A stretch of DNA of 64,000 bases. Origin: Mycobacterium sp. AZCC_0083. GTDB lineage: Bacteria; Actinomycetota; Actinomycetes; Mycobacteriales; Mycobacteriaceae. Positions 10,201 to 16,554 of this stretch are shown piece by piece (positions within the stretch are counted from its first letter, which is position 1; each line of letters opens with the position of its first letter). Below the pieces are notes generated by a model. It was given only the letters and a program-made list of their open reading frames with translations. It had not been told where the DNA came from and searched no databases. The DNA lies in contig NZ_JACHGP010000014.1 of assembly GCF_014202335.1 (NCBI RefSeq), positions 62,001-126,000 on the forward strand, written 5' to 3'. The position numbers and the translations under genes were made by a program.

Positions 10201-10649
10201 AGCGCCTCGACCTTCACCGAGCGCGCGAGCTTGGTGTCCCGCAGCCGGTACCGGTCGCCGTCCAGCACCAGGAAGTCCGCGAAACCGGCGAACCGGCCGT
10301 CGAACATCGCGGCCTGGTAGATGACGGGGGCGCGGCGCTCGACCGCCCGCATGGTCTGGTCGAAGGCCGCGGCCAGACCCGCGTCGGTGTATGGCGGACG
10401 GCCGATGATCGTGACGTCGCCGCCGAACTCGGCCCGCAGATCGTCGAGCTGACGGCGTTCGTGCTCGTCGCCGAGAGTCGCAGTGCGGGCGAGCAGTTCG
10501 TCCTCGACCGACACCTTTGGGCCACGGCCGAGCTTGGCGTCGAAAGCCCGCAACAGTGCGTACTCGCAACGTGCCGCGGCGGCGAGATCCGAGGCGCTGT
10601 AGATGACCTTGCCGTCGGCTCCCTCGGATGTGAGGAACACGTCCGCCAC
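7203..10649 (-). CDS. TM0106-type RecB-like nuclease fused to SF1 helicase (Rv1251c-like)
   Basis: A 1148-residue, three-part protein. Residues 15-300 are a RecB-like nuclease region with a Cys cluster near residue 222 (CFRCPEC) plus an early CEY, suggesting a metal or iron-sulfur site. Residues 315-520 form an RNase H/DEDD-like module starting FFDFEGDPL and containing the NRYDCRST stretch. Residues 765-1130 are an Upf1-like SF1 helicase: Walker A HGPPGTGKTF near 772, VVEEAGQF near 878, LLGDPQQLPQ, SYRMHP near 946, VDKFQGRQA near 1063 and NVAVSRAK near 1100. It probably unwinds and trims nucleic acid in repair; the role is not proven. Coupled by GTGA to the FAD enzyme downstream. Length and order agree with Rv1251c. 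Confidence 0.93.
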   Translation of the reverse strand: MADVFLTSEGADGKVIYSASDLAAAARCEYALLRAFDAKLGRGPKVSVEDELLARTATLGDEHERRQLDDLRAEFGGDVTIIGRPPYTDAGLAAAFDQTMRAVERRAPVIYQAAMFDGRFAGFADFLVLDGDRYRLRDTKLARSVKVEALLQLAAYADTLARHGVPVADEVELVLGDGVVASYRVDELLPVYLPRRAALQRLLDGHLAGGAAVSWDDQQVRACFRCPECDVRVREHDDLLLVAGMRVSQRARLIDAGVSTLHDLAGHVGPVPELSARTVKTLTAQARLQVADRVDGKPPYEVLDAQPLMVLPDANKGDLFFDFEGDPLWTVDGREWGLEYLWGVLTTTDEFTPYWAHDRASERQALVDFLAMVRKRRKRYPDMHVYHYAAYEKSTLLRLAGRYGVGEHDVDEMLRNGVLVDLYPLVRKSIQVGTESYSIKYLEPLYMGNELRSGEVTTATDSITQYARFCELRDAGSADDAAIVLKEIEDYNRYDCRSTRRLRDWLMARAIESGVPPRGPLPVAERGEAEPADELERRLLKFAGDGIEERTAEQTAVAMVAAARGFHRREDKPFWWAHFDRVNNPVDEWADNSDVFIADRTEIVADWHQPPRARKPQRHVRLTGELANGDLDREMYALYDPPAPAGLADDPDRRAFGSVTVLECDNPEAPTVVLVCERQPKDGDVFEQLPFALTPGPPINTKPLQESIATTAAVVAAGLPALPPDAVTDVLLRRAPRTVTGDPLPRGDGRDGAIADDIKKALLDLDSSYLAVHGPPGTGKTFTTAKVIERLVNAHGWRVGVVAQSHAVVENLFADVIRAGVDGALVAKKLNSECRGWTEITNPEFAGFIAGHDGCVVGGTAWDFANDNKIPRTSLDLLVVEEAGQFSLANTIAVAPSARNLMLLGDPQQLPQVSQGTHPEPVNESALGWLVENHHILPADRGYFLDLSYRMHPAVCGPVSRLSYDGQLHSREDVSAARRLEGVTPGVSVLSVDHDGNSTDSPEEADAIVAEIGRLLGTPWTDEAGTRPLEQKDVLVVTPYNAQVVTLRHRLDAADLPDVEVGTVDKFQGRQAAVVFVSMTASSADDVPRGISFLLNRNRLNVAVSRAKYAAVIVRSTLLTEYLPSTPQGLIDLGAFLALTPSCDTPTE

Positions 10650-10682
10650 TGTAGGTCAGTGGGCCGACGGACCCGGCGTGCC

Positions 10683-11231
10683 TTAGCCCGTGTTGCCGAT
10701 CAGCTCCACGCCGTTGCCGTTCCAGTGGAACCGCACCACGCTCTTCAGCCCGCTGGTGCCGCTGGCGTACATCAGTGCCACGGTGTCGCCGGTGGTGACC
10801 GTCAAGTCGATGCCGTTGAAACCGTAGGTGTCGGGCACACCGGTCGGGATGAACTTGCCCTGGTGGAACATCACCGCGCGGGTGTTCGCGTTCTCGGCGT
10901 TGGTGTTGGCCTTCACGATGACCACCGACAACGGCGCGCACTCGTTGTAGTTGCCGGCCAACGGCTCGGAGCTCCACGGCTGATTGCTGCGCGGGTCACG
11001 CGGAAGATCGGACACGGCCTTGGCGATCTCGGGTGCGGCGAGGTTCACCGCGCAGGGATCTGCAGGTGCGGGGGGCGCTCCAGGACCGGCCACGACGGTC
11101 GGCTCTCGGGCCTGCGTCGAGGAGGTGGCGGTCTCGATCACCGAGGGCTCTGGTGTCTTGGAGACGGTGGAGTCGCTGGCCCCGCATCCGGCAAGCACGA
11201 ACGCCGCCGCCAGGATCGCGACCCACTTCAC
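10683..11231 (-). CDS. lprE: Lipoprotein LprE
   Basis: A 182-residue exported lipoprotein. The signal peptide MKWVAILAAAFVLAGC ends in a lipobox LAGC with the acylated Cys at 16, followed by a Pro/Thr-rich linker to about residue 58 and a globular domain with two Cys (DPCAVN, YNECAP) that may pair. The family is LppP/LprE. The start is GTG 11231. A TAGCGT box ends 8 bases upstream, giving a leader of almost no length. It lies between the helicase gene and the divergent deaD, as in M. tuberculosis (Rv1252c). Function in the cell envelope is not settled. Confidence 0.9.
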   Translation of the reverse strand: MKWVAILAAAFVLAGCGASDSTVSKTPEPSVIETATSSTQAREPTVVAGPGAPPAPADPCAVNLAAPEIAKAVSDLPRDPRSNQPWSSEPLAGNYNECAPLSVVIVKANTNAENANTRAVMFHQGKFIPTGVPDTYGFNGIDLTVTTGDTVALMYASGTSGLKSVVRFHWNGNGVELIGNTG

Positions 11232-11302
11232 AACAGGGCACGCTACCCGAGGCCCGCCGCGCGGCAGATGAGGCCGCGATCTACCCGTAGACTCCTACCT
11301 CG

Positions 11303-12976
11303 ATGACCTCGCCTGACACCGACGCGCACGACGCCGCGCCCACCTTTGCCGACCTGCAGATTCACCCCGCTGTGCTGCAGGCCGTCGCCGACGTCGGATA
11401 TGAGTCCCCGTCGGCCATCCAGGCCGCCACCATCCCGCCGATGCTGGCGGGATCCGACGTCGTCGGGCTCGCGCAGACCGGAACGGGCAAGACGGCGGCG
11501 TTCGCGATCCCGATCCTTTCGAAGATCGACACGTCCAGCCGCATCACGCAGGCGCTGGTTCTGGCCCCCACGCGCGAGTTGGCGCTGCAGGTCGCCGAGG
11601 CGTTCAGCCGCTACGGCGCACACCTGCCGGTGAACGTGTTGCCGATCTACGGCGGCTCCGCCTACGGCCCGCAGCTCGCCGGGCTCAAGCGCGGCGCCCA
11701 AGTGGTCGTCGGCACTCCTGGTCGTGTCATCGATCACTTGGAGAAGGGCAGCCTGGATCTATCGCATCTCGACTACCTGGTGCTCGACGAAGCCGACGAG
11801 ATGCTGCAGATGGGCTTCGCCGAGGACGTCGAACGGATCCTCGAGGGCACTCCCGAGTACAAGCAGGTCGCCCTGTTCTCGGCGACCATGCCGCCCGCGA
11901 TCCGCAAGATCACCAGCAAGTACCTGCACGACCCCGTCCAGGTGAGGGTCGAGTCCAAGACCGCGACCGCCGACAACATCACGCAGCGCTATATCCAGGT
12001 GGCCGGGCCACGCAAGATGGACGCGCTGACTCGACTGCTCGAGGTCGAGCCGTTCGAAGCGATGATCGTCTTCGTCAGGACCAAGCAGGCCACCGAGGAA
12101 GTCGCCGAAAAGCTGAGGGCGCGTGGGTTTTCCGCGATGGCCATCAACGGTGACATCCCGCAGGCCGTGCGCGAGCGCACCATCGCCAACCTCAAGGACG
12201 GCAAGCTCGACATCCTGATCGCCACCGACGTCGCCGCTCGCGGTCTCGACGTGGATCGCATCTCGCACGTGCTGAACTACGACATCCCGCACGACCCCGA
12301 GTCCTACGTGCACCGCATCGGGCGCACCGGCCGCGCCGGGCGCTCCGGCGCCGCGCTGCTGTTCGTCACGCCAAGGGAGCGGCACCTGCTCAACTCGATC
12401 GAGCGGGTCACCCGCCAGAAGCTCGTCGAGTCCAGACTCCCGACGGTCGACGACGTCAACGCCCAGCGCGTCGAGAAGTTCCGCGACTCGATCACCGAGA
12501 TGCTCACCTCGCCGGGAATCGAGTTGTTCCGCAAGCTCATTCAGGACTACGAGCGCGACAACGACGTGCCGTTGACCGATATCGCCGCTGCGCTTGCCGT
12601 GCAGAGCCGCAACGGCGAAGAGTTCCTGATGAGCGAACCGCCGCCGGACCCGCGCCGCCGTGAGGACCGTCCCGCACGCGACGACGGTCCGCGCAAGCAA
12701 CGCGAGCGCCGCAGCGATCTGTCGACCTACCGCATCGCGGTCGGCAAGAAGCACAAGGTCGCTCCCGGTGCCATCGTCGGCGCGATCGCCAACGAGGGCG
12801 GGCTGCACCGCAGCGATTTCGGTCACATCTCCATCAAGCTCGACTACTCGCTGGTCGAGCTGCCTGCGAAGCTGTCGCACCAGACGTTGAAAGCCCTTGA
12901 GCACACCCGCATCCAGGGTGTCCCGATCAAACTGGAACCCGAACGTGGGTCCAAGGCGCGCCATAAGCCGAAGTGA
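11303..12976 (+). CDS. deaD: DEAD-box RNA helicase DeaD/CsdA
   Basis: A 557-residue ATP-dependent RNA helicase acting in ribosome assembly and RNA turnover, often cold-induced. Visible motifs: Q-motif region FADLQIHPAVLQAVADVGYE, Walker A AQTGTGKTAAF near residue 60, PTRELALQV, TPGRVIDHL, DEAD at 162-165, SATMP, and HRIGRTGRAGR. After a basic linker the C-terminus carries the DbpA-type RNA-binding domain (YRIAVGKKHKVAPGAIVGAI, then FGHISIKLDYSLVELP). A TAGACT box at 11288-11293 lies 9 bases before ATG 11303, so the leader is very short. The stop overlaps the next gene as GTGA. Corresponds to Rv1253. Confidence 0.96.
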   Translation: MTSPDTDAHDAAPTFADLQIHPAVLQAVADVGYESPSAIQAATIPPMLAGSDVVGLAQTGTGKTAAFAIPILSKIDTSSRITQALVLAPTRELALQVAEAFSRYGAHLPVNVLPIYGGSAYGPQLAGLKRGAQVVVGTPGRVIDHLEKGSLDLSHLDYLVLDEADEMLQMGFAEDVERILEGTPEYKQVALFSATMPPAIRKITSKYLHDPVQVRVESKTATADNITQRYIQVAGPRKMDALTRLLEVEPFEAMIVFVRTKQATEEVAEKLRARGFSAMAINGDIPQAVRERTIANLKDGKLDILIATDVAARGLDVDRISHVLNYDIPHDPESYVHRIGRTGRAGRSGAALLFVTPRERHLLNSIERVTRQKLVESRLPTVDDVNAQRVEKFRDSITEMLTSPGIELFRKLIQDYERDNDVPLTDIAAALAVQSRNGEEFLMSEPPPDPRRREDRPARDDGPRKQRERRSDLSTYRIAVGKKHKVAPGAIVGAIANEGGLHRSDFGHISIKLDYSLVELPAKLSHQTLKALEHTRIQGVPIKLEPERGSKARHKPK

Positions 12977-14109
12977 CGTTGCGCCAGGAACTCGACGCAC
13001 GGGGCGGGCTCGAATCGGTGTCAGCCGGTCGAGTGGATTCGCTCACCGGCATCCGTGCGGTCGCCGCAATCCTGGTGATGCTCACGCACGCGGCCTACAC
13101 CACCGGTAAGTACAACCTCGGCTACGCCGGACTGATCTACTCCCGCATGGAGATCGGGGTGCCGATCTTCTTCGTGTTGTCCGGTTTCCTGTTGTTCAGC
13201 CCGTGGGTGCGTGCTTCGGTACAGGGCAGGGACGCGCCGTCGGTGCGGCGATACGCCTGGCACCGGGTGCGGCGCATCATGCCCGCCTACGTCATCACGG
13301 TGCTTGCGGCCTACGCGCTGTACCACTTCCGAACTGCCGGACCGAATCCCGGCCACACCTGGCTCGGCCTGTTCCGCAACCTCACCCTCACGCAGATCTA
13401 CACCGACGACTACCTGTTCTCCTACCTGCATCAGGGCCTGACCCAGATGTGGAGCCTTGCCGTTGAGGTCTCGTTCTACGTGGCGTTGCCCGTGCTCGCC
13501 TGGCTTCTTCTGGGGGTGCTGTGCCGCAGGCGGTTTCGCCCGATCCGCTTGATGGTGGGGCTGACGGCGCTGGCGTGCATCACGCCTGCGTGGCTGGTGC
13601 TGGTGCACACCACTCATTGGCTGCCCGACGGTGCGCGGCTGTGGCTGCCGACGTATCTGGCGTGGTTCATCGGCGGCATGATGCTTGCGGTGTTGCGGGA
13701 GACGGGTGCTGCGGCCTACGCACTGGTGTGCGTGCCGCTGTCGATCGTCTGCTACCTGATCGCCTCGACACCGATCGCCGGTGCGCCAACCACGTCGCCG
13801 TCCGAACTGCGCGAGGGATTGGCGAAGGCCGCGTTCTACGCCGTCATCGCCACGCTGACCGTCGCACCGCTGGCACTTGGCAATCGCGGTTGGTACGCCC
13901 AGTTCATGGCGAGCCGGCCGATGGTGTTCCTCGGCGAGATCTCCTACGAGATCTTCCTGATCCATTTGGTCACGATGGAGTTGGTGATGGTCGAGGTGCT
14001 CCACTTCCCGATCTACACGGGGTCGATGTGGTGGTTGTTCGTGGTCACGCTGCTGGTGACGATTCCTCTGGCGTGGTTGTTGCACAGGGTCACCCGGGTC
14101 AAGACCTAG
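12973..14109 (+). CDS. Acyltransferase 3 family membrane protein (Rv1254-like)
   Basis: A 378-residue integral membrane O-acyltransferase of the OafA/YrhL type, which transfers acyl groups to sugars or lipids of the envelope. The N-terminus carries the hallmark DSLTGIRAVAAILVMLTHA with the conserved His, and IGVPIFFVLSGFLLF; about ten membrane helices follow, with RxxRIMPAY and QMWSLAVEVSFY in between. GTG 12973 overlaps the deaD stop (GTGA), so it is co-translated with the helicase, as in M. tuberculosis. Its 3' end overlaps the convergent TetR gene by 11 bases. The acceptor is unknown. Confidence 0.92.
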   Translation: MTLRQELDARGGLESVSAGRVDSLTGIRAVAAILVMLTHAAYTTGKYNLGYAGLIYSRMEIGVPIFFVLSGFLLFSPWVRASVQGRDAPSVRRYAWHRVRRIMPAYVITVLAAYALYHFRTAGPNPGHTWLGLFRNLTLTQIYTDDYLFSYLHQGLTQMWSLAVEVSFYVALPVLAWLLLGVLCRRRFRPIRLMVGLTALACITPAWLVLVHTTHWLPDGARLWLPTYLAWFIGGMMLAVLRETGAAAYALVCVPLSIVCYLIASTPIAGAPTTSPSELREGLAKAAFYAVIATLTVAPLALGNRGWYAQFMASRPMVFLGEISYEIFLIHLVTMELVMVEVLHFPIYTGSMWWLFVVTLLVTIPLAWLLHRVTRVKT

Positions 14110-14713
14110 AGGAACTGCCTGCGGCCGTGAACGATTCGATGTGGTCGATCATGGTGTTGAGCCCGATCTCGAGGGGCTCACCGTCGCGCAGCGTCTTGCT
14201 CAGCAGAAGTCCGCCCTGCAGTGCGGTCAGGAGTGCGGTCGCCAGTCTGTCGACATCGGTGCCGGCCACGAACTCGCCGCGATCTGCCATGGCGGCCAGG
14301 CCGGCGCGGATCGCCCGTTGCCAGCGTCGGTAGCTCGCTGCGAGGTCTTCACGCGCAGCGGTGTCGTTCTCGGCGAGTTCGCTGGCCAGCGTGCCGAGTG
14401 GGCAGCCGCCGCGGTAACCGCCCTTCCGCTGCAACGTGACGATGAACTCGGCCCATGCGCGCAATGCGTCCACGGTGTCGAGGCGGGCCAGCATCGTTTC
14501 CTGGGTCCCGACGATGGCATCGGTCTGGTGCTCGATGACGGCGCGGGTTAGCGACCGTTTGTCGGCGAAGTAGTGATAGATCTGCGATGAGCTGACCTTC
14601 GCCGCCGCGCGGACGTCTTCGGTGCTGGTGGCGGCGACCCCGCGGGTACACATCAGGGTGGCGGCGGCGGCCACGATCCGATCCTGGGTGGCACGCCCCT
14701 TCGCGGTGACCAT
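14099..14713 (-). CDS. TetR-family repressor of the adjacent peroxiredoxin gene
   Basis: A 204-residue TetR protein: the N-terminal helix-turn-helix covers about residues 8-55 (TEDVRAAAKVSSSQIYHYFADK), and the C-terminal ligand domain has a GGCPLGTLASEL motif of the TetR_C_16/LmrA-YxaF type. It diverges from the peroxiredoxin gene. A TAGGGT box on its own strand (14720-14725) sits 6 bases before ATG 14713, so its mRNA is probably leaderless. Two operator-like copies lie between the genes, the first just upstream of its -10 box, so autoregulation and control of the peroxiredoxin are likely. Inducer unknown. Confidence 0.9.
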   Translation of the reverse strand: MVTAKGRATQDRIVAAAATLMCTRGVAATSTEDVRAAAKVSSSQIYHYFADKRSLTRAVIEHQTDAIVGTQETMLARLDTVDALRAWAEFIVTLQRKGGYRGGCPLGTLASELAENDTAAREDLAASYRRWQRAIRAGLAAMADRGEFVAGTDVDRLATALLTALQGGLLLSKTLRDGEPLEIGLNTMIDHIESFTAAGSSSRS

Positions 14714-14719
14714 CCAGCA

Positions 14720-14725
14720 ACCCTA
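14720..14725 (-). promoter_or_regulatory. Leaderless -10 box of the TetR gene
   Basis: TAGGGT on the minus strand followed by 6 bases and ATG 14713 fits the mycobacterial TANNNT-N6/7-RTG leaderless promoter pattern. No ribosome site precedes the start. Confidence 0.6.
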
Positions 14726-14733
14726 CAAGATTC

Positions 14734-14749
14734 TGGAGTGGACAATCCA
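14734..14749. promoter_or_regulatory. TetR operator copy 1
   Basis: TGGAGTGGACAATCCA is an imperfect palindrome (TGGAGTG against CAATCCA, one mismatch). The second copy starts 33 bases away, about three helical turns, so two repressor dimers could bind on one DNA face. It overlaps the -35 region of the TetR promoter. Confidence 0.7.
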
Positions 14750-14766
14750 AAATCTGAGTGCTTTTA

Positions 14767-14782
14767 TGGAGTGATCAATCCA
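14767..14782. promoter_or_regulatory. TetR operator copy 2
   Basis: TGGAGTGATCAATCCA matches copy 1 at 14 of 16 positions. It ends 21 bases before the peroxiredoxin start codon at 14804, in the leader or promoter of that gene. Confidence 0.7.
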
Positions 14783-14803
14783 ATCTTTCGTGAAGGCGGT
14801 CCC

Positions 14804-15469
14804 ATGACGACTCAGACATCCAGCATCGGGGAGCAGGCGCAGGCGTTCCTGGTGGGACCCGCCACCGCATTGCCTGCGGAGGCGATGGACGCGTTCGCCG
14901 CCGAACAGGCCGAGCTGGACGAGGCGGGTGTGCCCGCGGGGGTGAGCGCACCGGGTGCGCCGATGCCCGACGGCGAGCTGCTCGACGTTCGCGGCGGCGC
15001 GACGTCCTTGGCGCAGGTGCGCGCCGGGCGGCCCGCGGTGGTGGTGTTCTATCGCGGCGCGTGGTGCCCGTTCTGCAATATCGCGTTGCGCACGTACGAG
15101 GCCGAATTGGCGCCCGCCCTTGCCGATCGCGGTTTCGTCATGATCGCGGTCAGCCCGCAGAAGCCCGACGGGTCGCTGAGCGCCGCGGAAACCAACCAAT
15201 TGACCTACGCGGTGGTGTCCGACCCCGGCAACCAGCTCGCCTCTGTGCTGGGCATTCTGACCGAGCCCTCCGCGGAGGCCGCGACAGCTCAGCAGCAGGT
15301 CGGACTGGATCTGGCCGAGCACAACGCCGATGGTGGTGTGACGTTGCCGATGCCCACGACGGTGGTCGTCGATGCCGCGGGGGTGATCCGCTGGGTCGAT
15401 GTGCACCCCAACTACACGACCCGCAGCGAGGTGCCCGACATCCTGGCGGCGGTCGACTCGATCGGCTGA
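14804..15469 (+). CDS. AhpC/TSA-family peroxiredoxin-like protein
   Basis: A 221-residue thioredoxin-fold protein. The active region VVVFYRGAWCPFCNIALRTYEAEL has the CxxC form common in AhpC/TSA-like bacterial redoxins; the C-terminal half (MPTTVVVDAAGVIRWVDVHPNY) completes the fold. It should reduce peroxides or serve as a thiol oxidoreductase in the cytoplasm. The start ATG 14804 has GAAGG at 14792-14796. The frame stays open upstream to 14738, but that segment holds the operators. It is divergent from, and probably repressed by, the TetR protein beside it. A large fold-back element follows the stop by 7 bases and may end transcription. Confidence 0.9.
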   Translation: MTTQTSSIGEQAQAFLVGPATALPAEAMDAFAAEQAELDEAGVPAGVSAPGAPMPDGELLDVRGGATSLAQVRAGRPAVVVFYRGAWCPFCNIALRTYEAELAPALADRGFVMIAVSPQKPDGSLSAAETNQLTYAVVSDPGNQLASVLGILTEPSAEAATAQQQVGLDLAEHNADGGVTLPMPTTVVVDAAGVIRWVDVHPNYTTRSEVPDILAAVDSIG

Positions 15470-15476
15470 CCTGTCA

Positions 15477-15549
15477 CTTCGCGTCGGCTCTGCGGTGTTG
15501 GCGAGCGTCACTCGCACTTCGACGCCGTAGGCGCAGAGCCGACGCGAAG
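15477..15549. repeat. Intergenic fold-back element with 18-bp perfect arms
   Basis: The arms CTTCGCGTCGGCTCTGCG (15477-15494) and its exact complement (15532-15549) enclose 37 bases that contain a smaller hairpin GCGAG-CGTCA-CTCGC. It starts 7 bases after the peroxiredoxin stop and ends just before the SIP-like remnant. It could act as a terminator, but the loop is long and there is no T-run. It resembles dispersed mycobacterial intergenic repeats I remember; copy number needs a genome search. Confidence 0.85.
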
Positions 15550-15569
15550 CGCGCACACGGCCCTCTCAC

Positions 15570-15980
15570 GAGGTGACGGTGCTCGGCAACAACTTCACGT
15601 TGCCAGAGCTCGCCCGCGGGGTACGTCATCGTGGGCGACGCCGCGTCGCTTCCTGCGATCAACTCGCTGCTCGACGCCATCGCCCGGGCGAGCGAAGCGA
15701 CGGGGGGTGGCATCGTCAAGCCCTCCAAGGTCTTCCTCGAGTCCGCCCACGATGACGATCGCGAGCTTCCGGCCGGCACGGCCGAGGTGACGTGGGTGGA
15801 TCGCAAGAAGGCAGGCGAGGCTCTGGGGAGGCCGTCGGCGCATCCGCGTTCGACGCCGCCGACCACTTCGGCTGGGTGGCGTGTGACAACCGCACCACTC
15901 GCGCGGTGGCCAAGATCTTCCGCGAGGACTACAAGATTCCGCGCAAGTCGATCAAGGTCCAGGCGTACTGGGTGGCATGA
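15570..15980 (+). pseudogene. Remnant of a siderophore-interacting (ViuB/SIP-type) FAD reductase
   Basis: Only the C-terminal half of a SIP-family ferric-siderophore reductase remains. In order: VTVLGNNFTLPELARG, then GYVIVGDAASLPAINSLLDAI (the NAD-binding GDxxxLPAI motif), then VFLESAHDDDRELP, VTWVDRKKAGEAL, and the end HFGWVACDNRTTRAVAKIF and SIKVQAYWVA. The three parts lie in two frames. The first change is in a G run near 15618-15621 (one G too many), the second in a G run near 15826-15829 (one G too few). The FAD-binding N-terminal half is absent; a fold-back element stands in its place. A short genomic repeat (15686-15707) sits inside the remnant. The last 29 bases overlap the convergent TetR gene. 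Confidence 0.8.
15686..15707 (+). repeat. Short GCGAGCGAAGCGAC repeat, copy 3
   Basis: GGGCGAGCGAAGCGACGGGG followed by GG lies inside the SIP-like remnant, where it reads in frame as RASEATGG, at a point where SIP proteins have a variable loop. It looks inserted. Confidence 0.7.
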
Positions 15981-16554
15981 CCCCCAGAGTCGGTGCGACC
16001 ATCGGCAGCACGAACTCCTCGAGCATGACCCGCTCGTCGGCGTCGTCGTGACCGGGGAACACCAGTAGCGAGATCATCACACGGACCAGCCAGCGCGCCC
16101 GCTGCTCGACGTCGTCGATGCCGAGGGAGCCGAGGAAGGCCTCCGTCAGTGCCTTGATGACCTCCGAGCGTTCGGCCATCTCGCCACCGATCGGGCGTTG
16201 GGCCGAGGCGAACCACGATGACAGCGCAGGACTTTCGCGGACGCAGCGCAACGATGCGACGACGCCTTCGAGGAGCCGCTCTTGCGGATCGGCGATGCCC
16301 GCGATGCGCTTGCCCGTCGCGCTGAACACCCGATACGTCTCACGGTGCACGTAGGCGGTGTACAGCGCGTCCCGGTTCTCGAAGTAGCGATACACCGTCG
16401 CGCGGGAACACCCTGCCGCCCTAGCGATCTCGTTCATCCCGACGGTGGCGGCATCCTGTCTGGTGAACAGGTCCTCTGCCGCGTCGAGGATCCGGTCGGC
16501 GGCCACCTCGGTGCGCCGCGCGGCCAGCCAGTCACCCGCCACGCTAGGACACAT
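15952..16554 (-). CDS. TetR-family regulator coupled to cyp130 (Rv1255c-like)
   Basis: A 200-residue TetR protein. The DNA-binding domain is at about residues 10-60 (AADRILDAAEDLFTRQDAAT, then ARAAGCSRATVYRYFENRD); the C-terminal part is a ligand domain with no recognisable pocket. ATG 16554 lies 8 codons inside the end of cyp130: the two genes overlap by 11 bases in different frames, so the regulator is expressed with the P450 (Rv1256c-Rv1255c order in M. tuberculosis). The frame is open further upstream to 16629, but that is shadow of cyp130. It probably controls cyp130; a possible operator overlaps the cyp130 start codon. Confidence 0.9.
   Translation of the reverse strand: MCPSVAGDWLAARRTEVAADRILDAAEDLFTRQDAATVGMNEIARAAGCSRATVYRYFENRDALYTAYVHRETYRVFSATGKRIAGIADPQERLLEGVVASLRCVRESPALSSWFASAQRPIGGEMAERSEVIKALTEAFLGSLGIDDVEQRARWLVRVMISLLVFPGHDDADERVMLEEFVLPMVAPTLGVMPPSTPGP

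Noticed and set aside
7203..10649. Nuclease-helicase as part of a phage defence island
   Set aside because: It is a conserved mycobacterial gene in its usual neighbourhood with no other defence genes near it.
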